A program made the position numbers and the translations under genes. Positions 27,315 through 37,044 of a DNA stretch of 64,000 nt are shown piece by piece. The notes below the pieces were generated by a model. That model did not search any database and was not told the origin of the DNA. It was given only the letters and a program-made list of their open reading frames with translations. The stretch is from Luteimonas marina (GTDB lineage: Bacteria > Pseudomonadota > Gammaproteobacteria > Xanthomonadales > Xanthomonadaceae), in the NCBI RefSeq assembly GCF_007859325.1, contig NZ_VOHK01000006.1:224344-288343 (forward strand), given 5' to 3'. How positions within the stretch are numbered: position 1 is the first letter of the stretch; every line of letters begins with the position of its first letter.

Positions 27315-28910
27315 CTAGCCGCCGCCAGCCGGATAGCCGTAGCCGGCGCCGATCCCCAGCGGTACGCCCAGGCCCCAGAACGCCAGCAGCAGCGCGGTCC
27401 ACAGCAGCGACAGCGCGATCGAGTACGGGAGCATCATCGAGGCCAGCGTGCCGATGCCGGCGGCCTTCACGTAGCGCTGGCAGAACACCACGATCAGCGG
27501 GAAATACGGCATCAGCGGGGTGATGATCGTGGTCATCGAATCGCCGACGCGGTACGCGGCCTGGGTCAGGTCCGGTGACACTCCGAGCTGCATCATCAGC
27601 GGCACCATGATCGGCGCCAGCAGCGCCCATTTCGCCGAGGCCGAGCCGATGAACAGGTTGACGATGCCGGTCATCACGATCAGGCCGATGATCGTCATCC
27701 ACATCGGCAGCCCCAGCGCCTCGAGCAGGTCCGCGCCCTCCACCGCCATCAGCGTGCCCAGGCCCGAGCCGTTGAAGCCGGCCAGGAACTGCGCGATGAA
27801 GAACGCGATGACGATGTAGTAGGCCATGCCGCCCATCGCCTTGGTCATCGCCGCGATGACGTCGCGGTGGGTCTTCACCGTGCCCGCGACGTAGCCGTAG
27901 ACGATGCCGGGGATCAGGAACAGGATGAAGATCAGCGCCACGATCGACTGCATCACCGGCGCCTGCGCCACCAGCAGCGGATTGCCGCCGGCGACGACCG
28001 CGGGCGTGTCCGGCGGCGCGCGCCAGGGCGAGGCCTCGGGCAGCAGGCTGAGCGCGAACAGCGCCAGCGCGGCCAGCATCGCCAGCGTCGCCCACAGCAG
28101 GCCGCGGCGCTCGGCGTCCGACAGCGGCGCCATCGTCGGCAGGTCCTTCGTGTCGCCGTCGACCGCGGTCCGCGCCAGCCGCGGCTCGATGATGCGGTCG
28201 GTGACGAACCAGCCGATCGCGATGATCAGGAAGCTCGAGGTCGTGGTGAAGATCCAGTTGTTGAGCGGATTGACCACCAGCGCCGGATCGAGGATGCGCC
28301 CGGCCTCCTGGGTGAAGCTCGCGAGCAGCGGATCCAGCGACGAGGGCACGAACAGCGTCGCCGAGAAGCCGCCGGACACGCCGCAGAACGCCGCCGCGAT
28401 GCCGGCCAGCGGATGCCGGCCCGCCGCGTAGAAGATCACCCCGCCCAGCGGGATCACCAGCACGTAGCCCGCGTCGACCGCGACGTGGCTCAGCACCGCC
28501 ACCGCGACCAGCGCCGGGGTCAGCAGCGATTTCGGCGTGATCGACAGCATCCGCCGCAGCGCGGCGTTGATGTAGCCGGTGTGCTCGGCCACGCCGAGGC
28601 CGAGCATCGCCGTCAGCACCACGCCCAGCGGCGCGAAGGCCATGAACACCCGATACATGTTGGCCATGAACGCAGTGAGCGACTCGCCCGCCAGCAGGTT
28701 GACGATCCGGATCGGCTCGCCGGTGGCGGGATTGATCGCCTCGAACTCCACGCCCGAGAGCAGCCACGACAGCGCCCACACCAGCAGCATCAGCAGCAGG
28801 AACAGCGCCGCGGGGTCGGGCAAGCGGTTGCCCACGCGCTCGACCGTGTCGAGGACACGGGCGCCGAAGCCGCGCGGAGTGGAAGGCGGTGTCGCTGGGG
28901 ATTGGCTCAT
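27315..28910 (-). CDS. AbgT-family transporter
   Basis: A 531-residue AbgT-family membrane protein. Family motifs include the N-terminal RVLDTVERVGNRLPDPAALFLLLMLLVWALSWLL, then FAPLGVVLTAMLGLGVAEHTGYINAALR, VDAGYVLVIPLGGVIFYAAGRHPLAGIAAAFCGVSGGFSATL, and VNPLNNWIFTTTSSFLI. E. coli AbgT imports p-aminobenzoyl-glutamate; other members (MtrF, YdaH) export sulfonamides, so direction and substrate are open. The ATG at 28910 is preferred to the adjoining GTG because it is better spaced from GGGAA. Its 3' end is inside a palindromic repeat region. Confidence 0.9.
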   Translation of the reverse strand: MSQSPATPPSTPRGFGARVLDTVERVGNRLPDPAALFLLLMLLVWALSWLLSGVEFEAINPATGEPIRIVNLLAGESLTAFMANMYRVFMAFAPLGVVLTAMLGLGVAEHTGYINAALRRMLSITPKSLLTPALVAVAVLSHVAVDAGYVLVIPLGGVIFYAAGRHPLAGIAAAFCGVSGGFSATLFVPSSLDPLLASFTQEAGRILDPALVVNPLNNWIFTTTSSFLIIAIGWFVTDRIIEPRLARTAVDGDTKDLPTMAPLSDAERRGLLWATLAMLAALALFALSLLPEASPWRAPPDTPAVVAGGNPLLVAQAPVMQSIVALIFILFLIPGIVYGYVAGTVKTHRDVIAAMTKAMGGMAYYIVIAFFIAQFLAGFNGSGLGTLMAVEGADLLEALGLPMWMTIIGLIVMTGIVNLFIGSASAKWALLAPIMVPLMMQLGVSPDLTQAAYRVGDSMTTIITPLMPYFPLIVVFCQRYVKAAGIGTLASMMLPYSIALSLLWTALLLAFWGLGVPLGIGAGYGYPAGGG

Positions 28911-28992
28911 CACGGGTTCCCGGGTGTCGATCCTGTTGCGATGCTAGCAGCGCGACGCCGGCGCCATGGCGCGCCCGGCAGCGCCGCGGCGG

Positions 28993-29853
28993 CTACCGCC
29001 CCGGCCCGATCTGGGTGCGCACGTCGAACAGTTCCGGGAAGAAGGTCAGCTCCAGCGCCTGCTTGAGGAAGCCCACGCCCGAGGACCCGCCGGTGCCGCG
29101 CTTGAAGCCGATGATGCGCATCACCGTGCGCATGTGGCGGAAGCGCCACAGCTGGAACTGCGTTTCCAGGTCGACCAGGTCCTCGCACAGCGCGTACTCG
29201 CGCCAGTAGCGGTCGGTGTCCTCGTAGATCGCCTCGAACACCGGCAGCAGCGCCTCGTCGCGCACGTGTGGCCTGGTCCAGTCGCGCTGCAGGTGCCGTT
29301 CCGGCACGGCGTGACCCCAGCGCGCGAGGTACATCAGGAATTCGTCGTACAGGCCCGGCGCCTCCAGTGCCTCGCGCAGCCGCGCCTGCCCTTCGGGGTC
29401 GTAGGCGAATACCTTGAGCATCGCCGCGTTCTTGTTGCCCAGCTGGAACTCGACGGTGCGGTACTGCAGCGACTGGAACCCGGACGAAGGGCCGAGCACG
29501 TCGCGGAACTCCATGTACTCCGATGGCGTCAGCGTCTCCAGCACCGACCACTGCTCGGTCAGCTGGCGCAGCACCTGCTTGCAGCGCGCGATCACCTTCT
29601 GGCAGCGCCAGACCTGGTCGCGACGCAGGAAGTCGATCGCGGCGCCGAGCTCGTGGATCACCAGCTTCAGCCACAGCTCCGAGACCTGGTGCTGCACGAT
29701 GAACAGCATCTCGTCGTGGTGCGGCGGATCCGACAGCGGCCGCTGCGCCGTCAACAGCTGGTCGAGCCTGAGGTATCCGCCGTAAGTGATTCTTCCGTCG
29801 AGGTCGGTGTGGATGCCGTCCTCGAGCGGGCGTTCGTTCTGGTCGATGGCCAT
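28993..29853 (-). CDS. kynA: Tryptophan 2,3-dioxygenase
   Basis: Heme enzyme opening the indole ring of tryptophan to N-formylkynurenine. The 286-residue protein shows the family body: [70 protein letters not shown], and the heme-ligand region [35 protein letters not shown]. The ATG at 29853 ([18 protein letters not shown]) aligns with known xanthomonad enzymes; an earlier ATG at 29871 would add six residues. The other kynurenine genes are not in the window. It is divergent from the secreted nuclease gene. Confidence 0.97.
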   Translation of the reverse strand: MAIDQNERPLEDGIHTDLDGRITYGGYLRLDQLLTAQRPLSDPPHHDEMLFIVQHQVSELWLKLVIHELGAAIDFLRRDQVWRCQKVIARCKQVLRQLTEQWSVLETLTPSEYMEFRDVLGPSSGFQSLQYRTVEFQLGNKNAAMLKVFAYDPEGQARLREALEAPGLYDEFLMYLARWGHAVPERHLQRDWTRPHVRDEALLPVFEAIYEDTDRYWREYALCEDLVDLETQFQLWRFRHMRTVMRIIGFKRGTGGSSGVGFLKQALELTFFPELFDVRTQIGPGR

Positions 29854-29974
29854 CCGCCGAGGGTACCGCATCGCCCATCTGCGGCGTCATGCAACCGACA
29901 CCCGAACCGTGCACAATCCCATCCTGCCAGGGGGGCCGGCCACCAGTCCATCGGACTGAACCAGGGAGCGTATC

Positions 29975-32900
29975 GTGGTCAATCGGCTCTTCCGCCGGCT
30001 GTTGCCGGCCCTCGTCCTCTGCGCCGCATTCGCCGCGCCAACGCAGGCGCAGGTCGTCGTCAGCCAGGTCTACGGCGGCGGCGGCAACAGCGGTGCGCCC
30101 TACAGCAACGACTACGTCGAACTGTTCAACCGCGGCAGCGAAGCGGTATCGCTGTCGGGCCTGTCGGTGCAGTACGCCAGCGCCACCGGCACCGGCAACT
30201 TCGGCGCCGGCAGCGCGCAGATCGTGGTGCTGCCCGCGGCGACGATCGAGCCGGGCCGGTACTTCCTGGTCGGACTCGCCGGCGGCGCCACCGGCAACCC
30301 GCTGCCTGCGGCCGATGCCAGCGGCACGATCAACATGTCGGGCACCGCTGGCAAGGTCGCGCTGGTGAACTCGACCACCACGCTCGGCTGCAACGGCGGC
30401 AGCACGCCGTGCACGCCGGAACAGGTCGCGCTGATCGTCGACCTCGTCGGCTTCGGCAACGCCAACTTCTTCGAGGGCGCCGCCGCCGCGCCCACGCTCG
30501 GCAACGCCATCGCGGCGCTGCGCGCCGACGGCGGCTGCAGCGACAGCAACGACAACGGCGCCGATTTCGCCACCGCCGCGCCCGCGCCGCGCAACAGCGC
30601 GACGCCGCCCGCCCCCTGCGGCGGTGGCGGCATCGCCTACGCCAGCATCAGCGACACCAGCGCCGCCGAGGGCGACAGCGGCACCACGCCGTTCTTCTTC
30701 ACCATCAGCCTCAACCAGCCGGCGGGCGAAGGCGGCGTGAGCGTCGACTGGGCCACCGCTGACGGCTCCGCCACCGTCGCCGACAGCGACTATGTCGCCG
30801 CCAGCGGCACCGCGACGATCGCCGAAGGCGCGACCTCGGTGACGATCAGCGTTGACGTCGTCGGCGACACCACCACCGAGCCCGACGAGACCTTCCTCGT
30901 CGACCTGTCCAACGCCGTCGGCGCCGAAATCGCCGATGCCCAGGGCGTCGGCACCATCCTCAACGACGACGTTGTCACCGTCGCGATTTCCGCGATCCAG
31001 GGCGACGGCCAGCTCTCGCCGTACAACGGCCTGGCGGTCGCCACCACCGGCATCGTCACCGGCCGCAAGAACAACGGCTTCTTCCTCCAGACCGCCGACG
31101 GCGAGGACGACGGCAATCCGGCCACCTCCGAAGGCATCTTCGTGTTCACCAGCAGTACGCCGCCGGAGGCCGCCACGGTCGGCAACCGCGTGCTGGTGCA
31201 GGGCACGGTGGATGAATACATCCCCGCCGCCGATCCGCACCAGCTGCCGCTGACCGAGATCGTCAACGCCAGCGTGGCCGCGCTCTCCGGCGGCCACCCG
31301 CTGCCGGCGCCGGTGGCCCTGACCGCCGACCTGCCCAACGCCAGCGACGGCCTCGAACAGCTCGAACGCTACGAGGGCATGCGCGTGGTGGTGCCGAGCG
31401 CCACGGTGGTCGCACCCACCGGCGGCAACGTCAACGAGGCCCAGGCCACGGCCACCAGCAACGGCCGCTTCGCGGTCGTGGTCGCCGGGACCGCGCGGCC
31501 GTTCCGCGAACCGGGCATCCCGGTCCCGAACCCGGATCCGCTCGGCAGCAGCGCCACCGACATCCCGCGCTGGGACTTCAACCCGGAGCTGATCGCGGTC
31601 AACAGCACCACGATCGGCGCCCCGGCCGCGAACGTCGCCGCGGGCTGCACGATCATCGACGGCACTCTCGTCGGTCCGCTCGACTACACCTTCCGCCGCT
31701 ACACGATCTATCCGGAAGGCGCGCTCAGCGTCGACTGCAGCGAAACCGGCCTGCCGCGCGCGTCGCGCCTGCCGACGCCAGACGACGCCACGTTCGCGAC
31801 CTGGAACGTCGAACGTTTCTTCGACACCGTCAACGATCCCGCGATCGGCGAACCGGTGCTGACCGCCGCGGCCTACGAGCGCCGTCTGGCCAAGGCCTCG
31901 CTCGCGATCCGCGGCTACCTGCACGCGCCGGACGTGCTCGGCCTGACCGAGGTCGAGAACCTCACCGTGCTGCAGACGCTGGCCGACCGCATCAACGCCG
32001 ACGCGGTCGCCGCCGGCGATCCCGATCCGGGCTACAGCGCGCACCTGGTCGAGGGCAACGACGTCGGCGGCATCGACGTCGGCTTCCTGGTCAAGGGTGC
32101 GGACGTCGCCGCCGGCACGCCGCGCGTCGAAGTGCTGGACGTGACCCAGCACGGCGCCGCCGAAGTGCTGACCAACCCGGACGGCAGCACCAGCCTGCTC
32201 AACGACCGCCCGCCGCTGTCGCTCGATGGCGTGGTGCACTTCGCCGACGGACGCAGCCATGCGTTCACCGCGATCGTCGTGCACCAGCGCTCGCTCAACG
32301 ACGTCGACAGCGACGACAACGGCAGCAGCGGCTGGCTCACGCTCGGCCAGCGCGTACGCGCCAAGCGCCAGGCGCAGGCCGACTTCCTCGCCGAACTGGT
32401 CAGCGGCATGCAGGCCGACGACCCGACCCGCAACCTGATCGTGATGGGCGACTTCAACGCCTTCCAGTTCAACGACGGCCTCGTCGATGCGCTGGGCACC
32501 GTCACCGGCCTGCCCTCGCCCGACGGCGAGACCGCGGTGGACGGCGACGGCATCGACCGGGTCGAACCGAACCTGTACAACCTCACCCTGCTGGCCGAGC
32601 CGGCCGAGCGCTATTCGTTCGTGTTCGACTACCAGGCGCAGTCGCTCGACCACGTGCTGGTCAACGACGCGCTGGTCGACTCGCCGCTGGTCGCCGGCAT
32701 CGAACTCAGCCATGCGCGGATCGCCGCCGACTTCCCGGAAATCGCGCGCAACGAGGAGGACACGCCGTCGCGGCTGTCCGACCACGATCCGAGCGTGCTG
32801 CTGGTGCGGCTGGCCGCGGTGCGCTTCGCCGACCTGTCGGTCGAGGTCGAGGCGCTGGCGGCGACGGTCGCGCCGGGCGAAGCGATGCAGTTCTCCGCGG

Positions 32901-33541
32901 TGGTCGCGAACGCGGGACCGGACGACGCCGGGTATCCGGGCGCGGGCTTCGTGCTCGATGCGGAGCTGACCGACCTCGCGGTCGCCGCGCCCGCCGGCTG
33001 GAGCTGCGATGCACCGCTGGTCGCCGGCGGCACCAGCACCGTCTCCTGCGGCGCCGACGCGCTGGCGGCGAACGACGAGGCGGTGTTCGCGCTGACCGCT
33101 ACCGCGCCCGCGGCGCTGGAGGGCAGCCAGGTCACGCTGACCGCCGCGGCCACGGCGCAGACCGAGGACCCGGATCCGGAGAACAACGACGCCGGCGCCA
33201 CCGTGCTGGTCGAGGATCCCCATGCCGGCGTGCCGCTGCTGGAGAACGGCGTCCCGGTCGGCGGCCTCGAGGGCGGCAGCGGTGCGGAAGCGGTGTACCG
33301 CATCGAAGTCCCGGCCGGCGCGGGCAACCTGCGCGTGCTCAGCTACGGCGGCAGCGGCGACGTCACCCTCTACGTGGCGCACGACCGCATCCCGACCGCG
33401 ACCGACTTCGACGGCCGCTCGCAGCGCCCCGGCAACAACGAAACGATCGCGATCGCGGCGCCCGCGCCGGGCACCTGGTTCGTCAAGCTGGTGGGCGTGC
33501 GCACGTTCCGCAACGTGTCGGTGCGCGCGTCGTTCGACTGA
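29975..33541 (+). CDS. Large secreted nuclease: LTD, Calx-beta, EEP nuclease, DUF11-like and PPC domains
   Basis: A 1188-residue extracellular protein in the ExeM-like nuclease group. A signal peptide ends near residue 25 (AAPTQAQ). Next come a lamin-tail domain (~26–150; VVSQVYGGGGNSGAPYSNDYVELFNRG), a Calx-beta domain (~222–328), and an OB-like region (~335–430; TGIVTGRKNNGFFLQT). The endonuclease/exonuclease/phosphatase domain (~600–945) has FATWNVERFFD, LGLTEVEN, VMGDFNAF and LSDHDPS. After it come a DUF11/CARDB-like domain (~955–1085) and a C-terminal PPC domain (~1100–1188). The start is GTG at 29975 after CAGGGAG. It should degrade extracellular DNA or RNA. There is no Cys-rich or membrane anchor; the PPC domain suggests type II secretion. 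Confidence 0.9.
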   Translation: MVNRLFRRLLPALVLCAAFAAPTQAQVVVSQVYGGGGNSGAPYSNDYVELFNRGSEAVSLSGLSVQYASATGTGNFGAGSAQIVVLPAATIEPGRYFLVGLAGGATGNPLPAADASGTINMSGTAGKVALVNSTTTLGCNGGSTPCTPEQVALIVDLVGFGNANFFEGAAAAPTLGNAIAALRADGGCSDSNDNGADFATAAPAPRNSATPPAPCGGGGIAYASISDTSAAEGDSGTTPFFFTISLNQPAGEGGVSVDWATADGSATVADSDYVAASGTATIAEGATSVTISVDVVGDTTTEPDETFLVDLSNAVGAEIADAQGVGTILNDDVVTVAISAIQGDGQLSPYNGLAVATTGIVTGRKNNGFFLQTADGEDDGNPATSEGIFVFTSSTPPEAATVGNRVLVQGTVDEYIPAADPHQLPLTEIVNASVAALSGGHPLPAPVALTADLPNASDGLEQLERYEGMRVVVPSATVVAPTGGNVNEAQATATSNGRFAVVVAGTARPFREPGIPVPNPDPLGSSATDIPRWDFNPELIAVNSTTIGAPAANVAAGCTIIDGTLVGPLDYTFRRYTIYPEGALSVDCSETGLPRASRLPTPDDATFATWNVERFFDTVNDPAIGEPVLTAAAYERRLAKASLAIRGYLHAPDVLGLTEVENLTVLQTLADRINADAVAAGDPDPGYSAHLVEGNDVGGIDVGFLVKGADVAAGTPRVEVLDVTQHGAAEVLTNPDGSTSLLNDRPPLSLDGVVHFADGRSHAFTAIVVHQRSLNDVDSDDNGSSGWLTLGQRVRAKRQAQADFLAELVSGMQADDPTRNLIVMGDFNAFQFNDGLVDALGTVTGLPSPDGETAVDGDGIDRVEPNLYNLTLLAEPAERYSFVFDYQAQSLDHVLVNDALVDSPLVAGIELSHARIAADFPEIARNEEDTPSRLSDHDPSVLLVRLAAVRFADLSVEVEALAATVAPGEAMQFSAVVANAGPDDAGYPGAGFVLDAELTDLAVAAPAGWSCDAPLVAGGTSTVSCGADALAANDEAVFALTATAPAALEGSQVTLTAAATAQTEDPDPENNDAGATVLVEDPHAGVPLLENGVPVGGLEGGSGAEAVYRIEVPAGAGNLRVLSYGGSGDVTLYVAHDRIPTATDFDGRSQRPGNNETIAIAAPAPGTWFVKLVGVRTFRNVSVRASFD

Positions 33542-33580
33542 GGCGACGCAGCTGGTGCAGGCTGACTGGCCCCGCCTGCT

Positions 33581-33604
33581 CCCTCCCCCGCCTGCGGGGG
33601 AGGG
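33581..33604. terminator. Hairpin after the nuclease gene
   Basis: CCCTCCCCC and GGGGGAGGG form a nine-base stem with a six-base loop, 40 bases after the nuclease stop. There is no T-run. It belongs to a C/G-rich palindrome common between xanthomonad genes. Confidence 0.5.
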
Positions 33605-33653
33605 CTGGGGTGGGGCCAACCGACCCAGCGCCTCGCCACCGAAGGAGACCGCC

Positions 33654-34040
33654 ATGCCCCACCACAGCCGCCTGAGCACCTTCGTCCTCGACTGCGACGT
33701 CGACGACCTCGCGCCGCACGTCGAATTCTGGAGCCGGGCGCTGGGCAAGCGCGTGGACGCCGCGGACGAGGACGGCGACGGCAAGTACGCGCGCCTGCAC
33801 ACCGAGGCCGACGAACCCGTCCTGCTGCTGCAGAAGGTCTCCCACCCTTCGCGCATCCATCTCGACATCGAGAGCGACGACGTCGATGCCGAAGCCGACC
33901 GGCTGGTCGCGCTCGGCGCCAGGAAGATCGAAAAGGTCCACACCTGGTGGGTGATGGAAGCGCCCAGCGGCCACCGCTTCTGCGTGGTCCGCCAGCAGCG
34001 CAAGCCGTTCGGCCCGCATCTCAATACCTGGGATTCCTGA
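33654..34040 (+). CDS. VOC-superfamily (glyoxalase-like) protein
   Basis: A 128-residue vicinal-oxygen-chelate fold protein. The N-terminus (STFVLDCDVDDLAPHVEFWSRALGKRVD) and the second module (RIHLDIESDDVDAEADRLVALGARKIEKVHTWWVMEAPSGHRFCVVRQ) match the stand-alone family often annotated as glyoxalase/bleomycin-resistance/dioxygenase-like. Possible metal ligands are His in RIHLDI and the end of the protein. The ATG at 33654 follows GAAGGAG. The substrate is unknown; it is a single gene. Confidence 0.82.
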   Translation: MPHHSRLSTFVLDCDVDDLAPHVEFWSRALGKRVDAADEDGDGKYARLHTEADEPVLLLQKVSHPSRIHLDIESDDVDAEADRLVALGARKIEKVHTWWVMEAPSGHRFCVVRQQRKPFGPHLNTWDS

Positions 34041-34124
34041 TCGTCTCGCGGGTCGGGCGTCGGGGGCGTAGCCCCGACCTGCGCCGAAGCCGTCGAGTGC
34101 ACGGTTGCGGCTGCGGAACGGACG

Positions 34125-35075
34125 TCAACCGCCGGCGCGCCCCTTCGCCTCGCGGTCCAACCAGACGCACAGGCCCTGCGCATTGATCGCGATGTCGCCG
34201 CCGAGCACTTCGGGCACGAGGCGCTGCGCGTCGGCGACGCCATGCGTGACCGCGCGCTCCAGGTAGAGCTCCGCCAGCGCCGCCGCGATCCGCGCCCCGC
34301 GGTCCCCGCGGCCGTCGAACCCGCGCGCGATGTCCGCCATCGCATCGACGAGCGCGACGAGATCCCCGCCGAGCCGTTCGCATTCGCCGACCTGCCCGTA
34401 GTGCGCGATGCGGATGGACGCCGGCCCGCGCGCCACCAGCCTGCGGATCGAGTCCTGCATCTGCAGCGGATCGAACTGCACCGGCGACGTCGTCGGCACC
34501 GCGAACGCGCCGTTGCCGTTGTCGAACTCGCGGTACGACAGCCCGAAGGCGTCGCCGGCGAACCAGCCGCGCGTGCGCGCGTCCCACACGCTGTAGTGGT
34601 GCAGCGCATGTCCCGGCGTGTCGACGCACAGCAGCGGACGGCCCGCGAGCGGAACCTCGTGGCCGTCGTCGGCCACCACCACCCGCGCCTCGTCCACCGG
34701 CAGCATGCCGGCGTGGTCGCGCGCGAACATCGCCTCGCCGTAGACCACTTTCGCACCGGCGATCAGCTTCGCCGGATCGATCATGTGCCGGGCGCCGCGC
34801 GGATGCACCACCAGCCGCGCGTTCGGCAGCGCGCGCATCAGCGGCCCGGCGGCGCCGGCGTGGTCGAGGTGGACGTGGGTGACCAGCAGCCAGTCGACCG
34901 CGTCGCGGGCGACGCCGGCGGCCGCGATCGCATCGAGCACGCGCTGCGCGCAGGTCGCGGTGCCGCAGTCGACCAGCGCCGCACGGCCGTCCTCGCCGTG
35001 CACGAGGTACGCCGCGCACAGGCCCGGGCGGATGTAGCCGGTATCGATGAGGGTGATGCCGTCGGTCGGCGTCAT
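34125..35075 (-). CDS. Metallo-beta-lactamase-fold hydrolase
   Basis: A 316-residue MBL-fold protein. The zinc-binding motif is LVTHVHLDHAGAAGPL (HxHxDH), with further ligands in GARHMIDPAKL, VDTPGHALHHYSVWD and FAGDAFGLSYREF, and a final His in IRIAHYGQVGE. The sequence resembles glyoxalase II-like or flavodiiron-related stand-alone hydrolases rather than true beta-lactamases, and it has no signal peptide. The ATG at 35075 begins MTPTDGITLIDTGYIRPGLCAAYLV. The substrate is unknown. Confidence 0.85.
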   Translation of the reverse strand: MTPTDGITLIDTGYIRPGLCAAYLVHGEDGRAALVDCGTATCAQRVLDAIAAAGVARDAVDWLLVTHVHLDHAGAAGPLMRALPNARLVVHPRGARHMIDPAKLIAGAKVVYGEAMFARDHAGMLPVDEARVVVADDGHEVPLAGRPLLCVDTPGHALHHYSVWDARTRGWFAGDAFGLSYREFDNGNGAFAVPTTSPVQFDPLQMQDSIRRLVARGPASIRIAHYGQVGECERLGGDLVALVDAMADIARGFDGRGDRGARIAAALAELYLERAVTHGVADAQRLVPEVLGGDIAINAQGLCVWLDREAKGRAGG

Positions 35076-35175
35076 GACGATGTCTCCGCGCGTGTTGCCA
35101 TACCGCCAGTCTGGATGCCGCGGCCGCAAGGGTCGATACGGCTTTGGTCCCAATACGCCGGGGAAACCACAGAAT

Positions 35176-35262
35176 CGTCATTCCCGCGAAGGCGGGAACC
35201 CAGCGTCTTTGCTTCTCAAATGCCCCGAAGACACTGGATTCCCGCCTTCGCGGGAACGACGG
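35176..35262. repeat. REP-like inverted repeat
   Basis: The arms CGTCATTCCCGCGAAGGCGG (to GAACCCAG) and inverse CTGGATTCCCGCCTTCGCGG (to GAACGACG) flank about 30 bases. The internal sequence (CGTCTTTG…GAAGACACTGG) is related to the element at 2153–2242, showing that the whole paired unit, not only the arms, is copied. Confidence 0.88.
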
Positions 35263-35277
35263 TCTTCCTGATCGCAG

Positions 35278-35589
35278 TCAGCCACGCCGCCCGAACAGGA
35301 CATGCCGCACGCCGAACGCCACGCCCAGCACCGCCAGGAACACGCCATAGCCCAGCGCCGTCGCCAGGATCTGCGGCCACAGTTTTCCGTATTGCGTATC
35401 GGCATTGGCCACCGACCAGTGCACGCTCCACAGGAACGCGGCGACCGACAGCACCAGTGCCGCGATGTCGTAGAGCACGCGCGCCGCGCCGCGCGGCTTG
35501 CGCGGGAACAGCCAGTACAGCGCGCCGAGGATGAGGAACCACGGCAGGAACAGGATCAGGGTCAGGTTGAGTTCGACCAGCGGGCTCAT
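35278..35589 (-). CDS. Small inner-membrane protein of unknown function
   Basis: A 103-residue protein with three hydrophobic segments (about residues 6–27, 40–62 and 72–97): LNLTLILFLPWFLILGALYWLF, VLYDIAALVLSVAAFLWSVHWSV and ILATALGYGVFLAVLGVAFGV. A basic loop (PRKPRGAARVL) lies between the first two. The start overlaps the trpS stop as ATGA, so it is translationally coupled to trpS. No family function is recognised. Confidence 0.7.
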   Translation of the reverse strand: MSPLVELNLTLILFLPWFLILGALYWLFPRKPRGAARVLYDIAALVLSVAAFLWSVHWSVANADTQYGKLWPQILATALGYGVFLAVLGVAFGVRHVLFGRRG

Positions 35590-36920
35590 GCCTGCGCCCT
35601 CGCGGCCGCCTTCTCCGCATCCGCGGCCGCCAGCGCGTCCAGCGCCGCCTGCACTTCGGCCGCAGTCGCGCCTTCGCCGAACGCGGCCGGCGCATCGGCC
35701 AGCGTCAGCTCGCCGCGGCGCAGCGCGGCGATCGCCTGCCCCGCATCGCGCGGCGCGTCGAAGGCATGGCTCTGCAGCAGCACGCGCTCGCCCTCGACCA
35801 GCTTGAAATAGAACCTGCCGTCGGCCTCGCGATACTGCTTGAACGCCGCCTGCGGCGGCTTCTCCTCGGTCGCGTCGACCTCCATCGCGCCCAGCTGCAC
35901 CTTCGACAGGTCGCGCAGCCCCACCGCCTCGCGCAGCTGCGCCAGCAGCGGCGTCGCGTAACGCTCGCGCAGGCGCCTTGCACCGTCGCGCAGCGTGTCC
36001 TCGATGTCGCCGGGGCGCGACACGAGGTTGAGGTAACGCTCGCGCAGCGGCGCGATCTCGCGCTCGACCAGGTCGAACAGCGTCTGCTTCGCCTCGCCCC
36101 AGCCGATGCCGTCGGCGTAGGCCTGCGCGAACGCGGCGGTGTCCTCGCGGCTGGCGAAGGCCTGATACAGCTGGAACAGCGCCGAGCCCTCGACCTGCTT
36201 CGGCTCGCCCGGCGCGCGCGAATCGGTGACGATCGAGAACACCAGCTTCCTCAACTCGGCCGGCGGCACGAACAGCGGGATCGTGTTGCCGTAGCTCTTG
36301 CTCATCTTGCGCCCGTCCAGCCCCGGCAGGGTGGCGACCTGCTCGTCGACCACGGCTTCGGGCAGCACGAAGTAGTCGCGGCCATAGACGTGGTTGAAGC
36401 GCTGGCCGAAGTCGCGCGCCATCTCGATGTGCTGCACCTGGTCGCGGCCGACCGGCACCTGGTCGGCGTTGAAGATCAGGATGTCGGCGGCCATCAGCAC
36501 CGGGTACATGAACAGGCCGGCGGTGACCGCGGCATCGTCGTCCTCGCCGTCGGCGCGGTTCCTGTCCACGGCGGCCTTGTAGGCGTGGGCGCGGTTGAGG
36601 ATGCCCTTGCCGGCGACGCAGGTCAGCAGCCAGGTCAGCTCGGTGATCTCGGGGATGTCGCTCTGGCGGTAGAACCACACCTTGTCCGGATCCAGGCCCG
36701 CGGCCAGCCAGGTCGCCGCGATCTCCAGCGTCGAGCGCTGGGTGCGCGCCGGGTCCTGGGCCTTGATCAGGCTGTGCAGGTCGGCGAGGAAGTAGAAGCT
36801 CTCGGTGTTCGCGGCGCGGCTGGCCGCGATCGCCGGGCGCACGGCGCCGACGTAGTTGCCGAGATGCGGCGTGCCGGACGTGGTGATGCCGGTCAGGACG
36901 CGGACGGGGCGCTGGGGCAT
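35586..36920 (-). CDS. trpS: Tryptophanyl-tRNA synthetase
   Basis: Charges tRNA-Trp. The 444-residue protein has class I synthetase signatures: TSGTPHLGNYVGA (HIGH-like, near residue 18) and DGRKMSKSYGN (KMSKS). Between them are the GRDQVQHIEMARDFGQRFN and AADILIFNADQVPVG tryptophan-site segments. It is longer than the ~330-residue E. coli enzyme; the extra ~100 C-terminal residues (VQLGAMEVDATEEKPPQAAFKQYREADGRFYFKLVEGERVLLQSHAF) form the additional domain of the xanthomonad-type enzyme. The ATG at 36920 begins MPQRPVRVLTGITTSG. Confidence 0.97.
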   Translation of the reverse strand: MPQRPVRVLTGITTSGTPHLGNYVGAVRPAIAASRAANTESFYFLADLHSLIKAQDPARTQRSTLEIAATWLAAGLDPDKVWFYRQSDIPEITELTWLLTCVAGKGILNRAHAYKAAVDRNRADGEDDDAAVTAGLFMYPVLMAADILIFNADQVPVGRDQVQHIEMARDFGQRFNHVYGRDYFVLPEAVVDEQVATLPGLDGRKMSKSYGNTIPLFVPPAELRKLVFSIVTDSRAPGEPKQVEGSALFQLYQAFASREDTAAFAQAYADGIGWGEAKQTLFDLVEREIAPLRERYLNLVSRPGDIEDTLRDGARRLRERYATPLLAQLREAVGLRDLSKVQLGAMEVDATEEKPPQAAFKQYREADGRFYFKLVEGERVLLQSHAFDAPRDAGQAIAALRRGELTLADAPAAFGEGATAAEVQAALDALAAADAEKAAARAQA

Positions 36921-37044
36921 TGCGGAGCAGCCGGGTGCGGAAGCGGAACGGCAGTTTAACCGTTGCGCCGGCCGCGGCCGGCGGCGGTAACCCCGGCGCC
37001 CATCCCGGCGCGTTGATGGGCACGACCCAACCGGAGATCCGCCC

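Noticed and set aside
28910..34756. Very long minus-strand open frame of about 1950 codons
   Set aside because: It is a stop-poor shadow of the secreted nuclease, kynA and neighbouring genes in GC-rich DNA; the translation is repetitive and matches nothing except where it runs in known genes.
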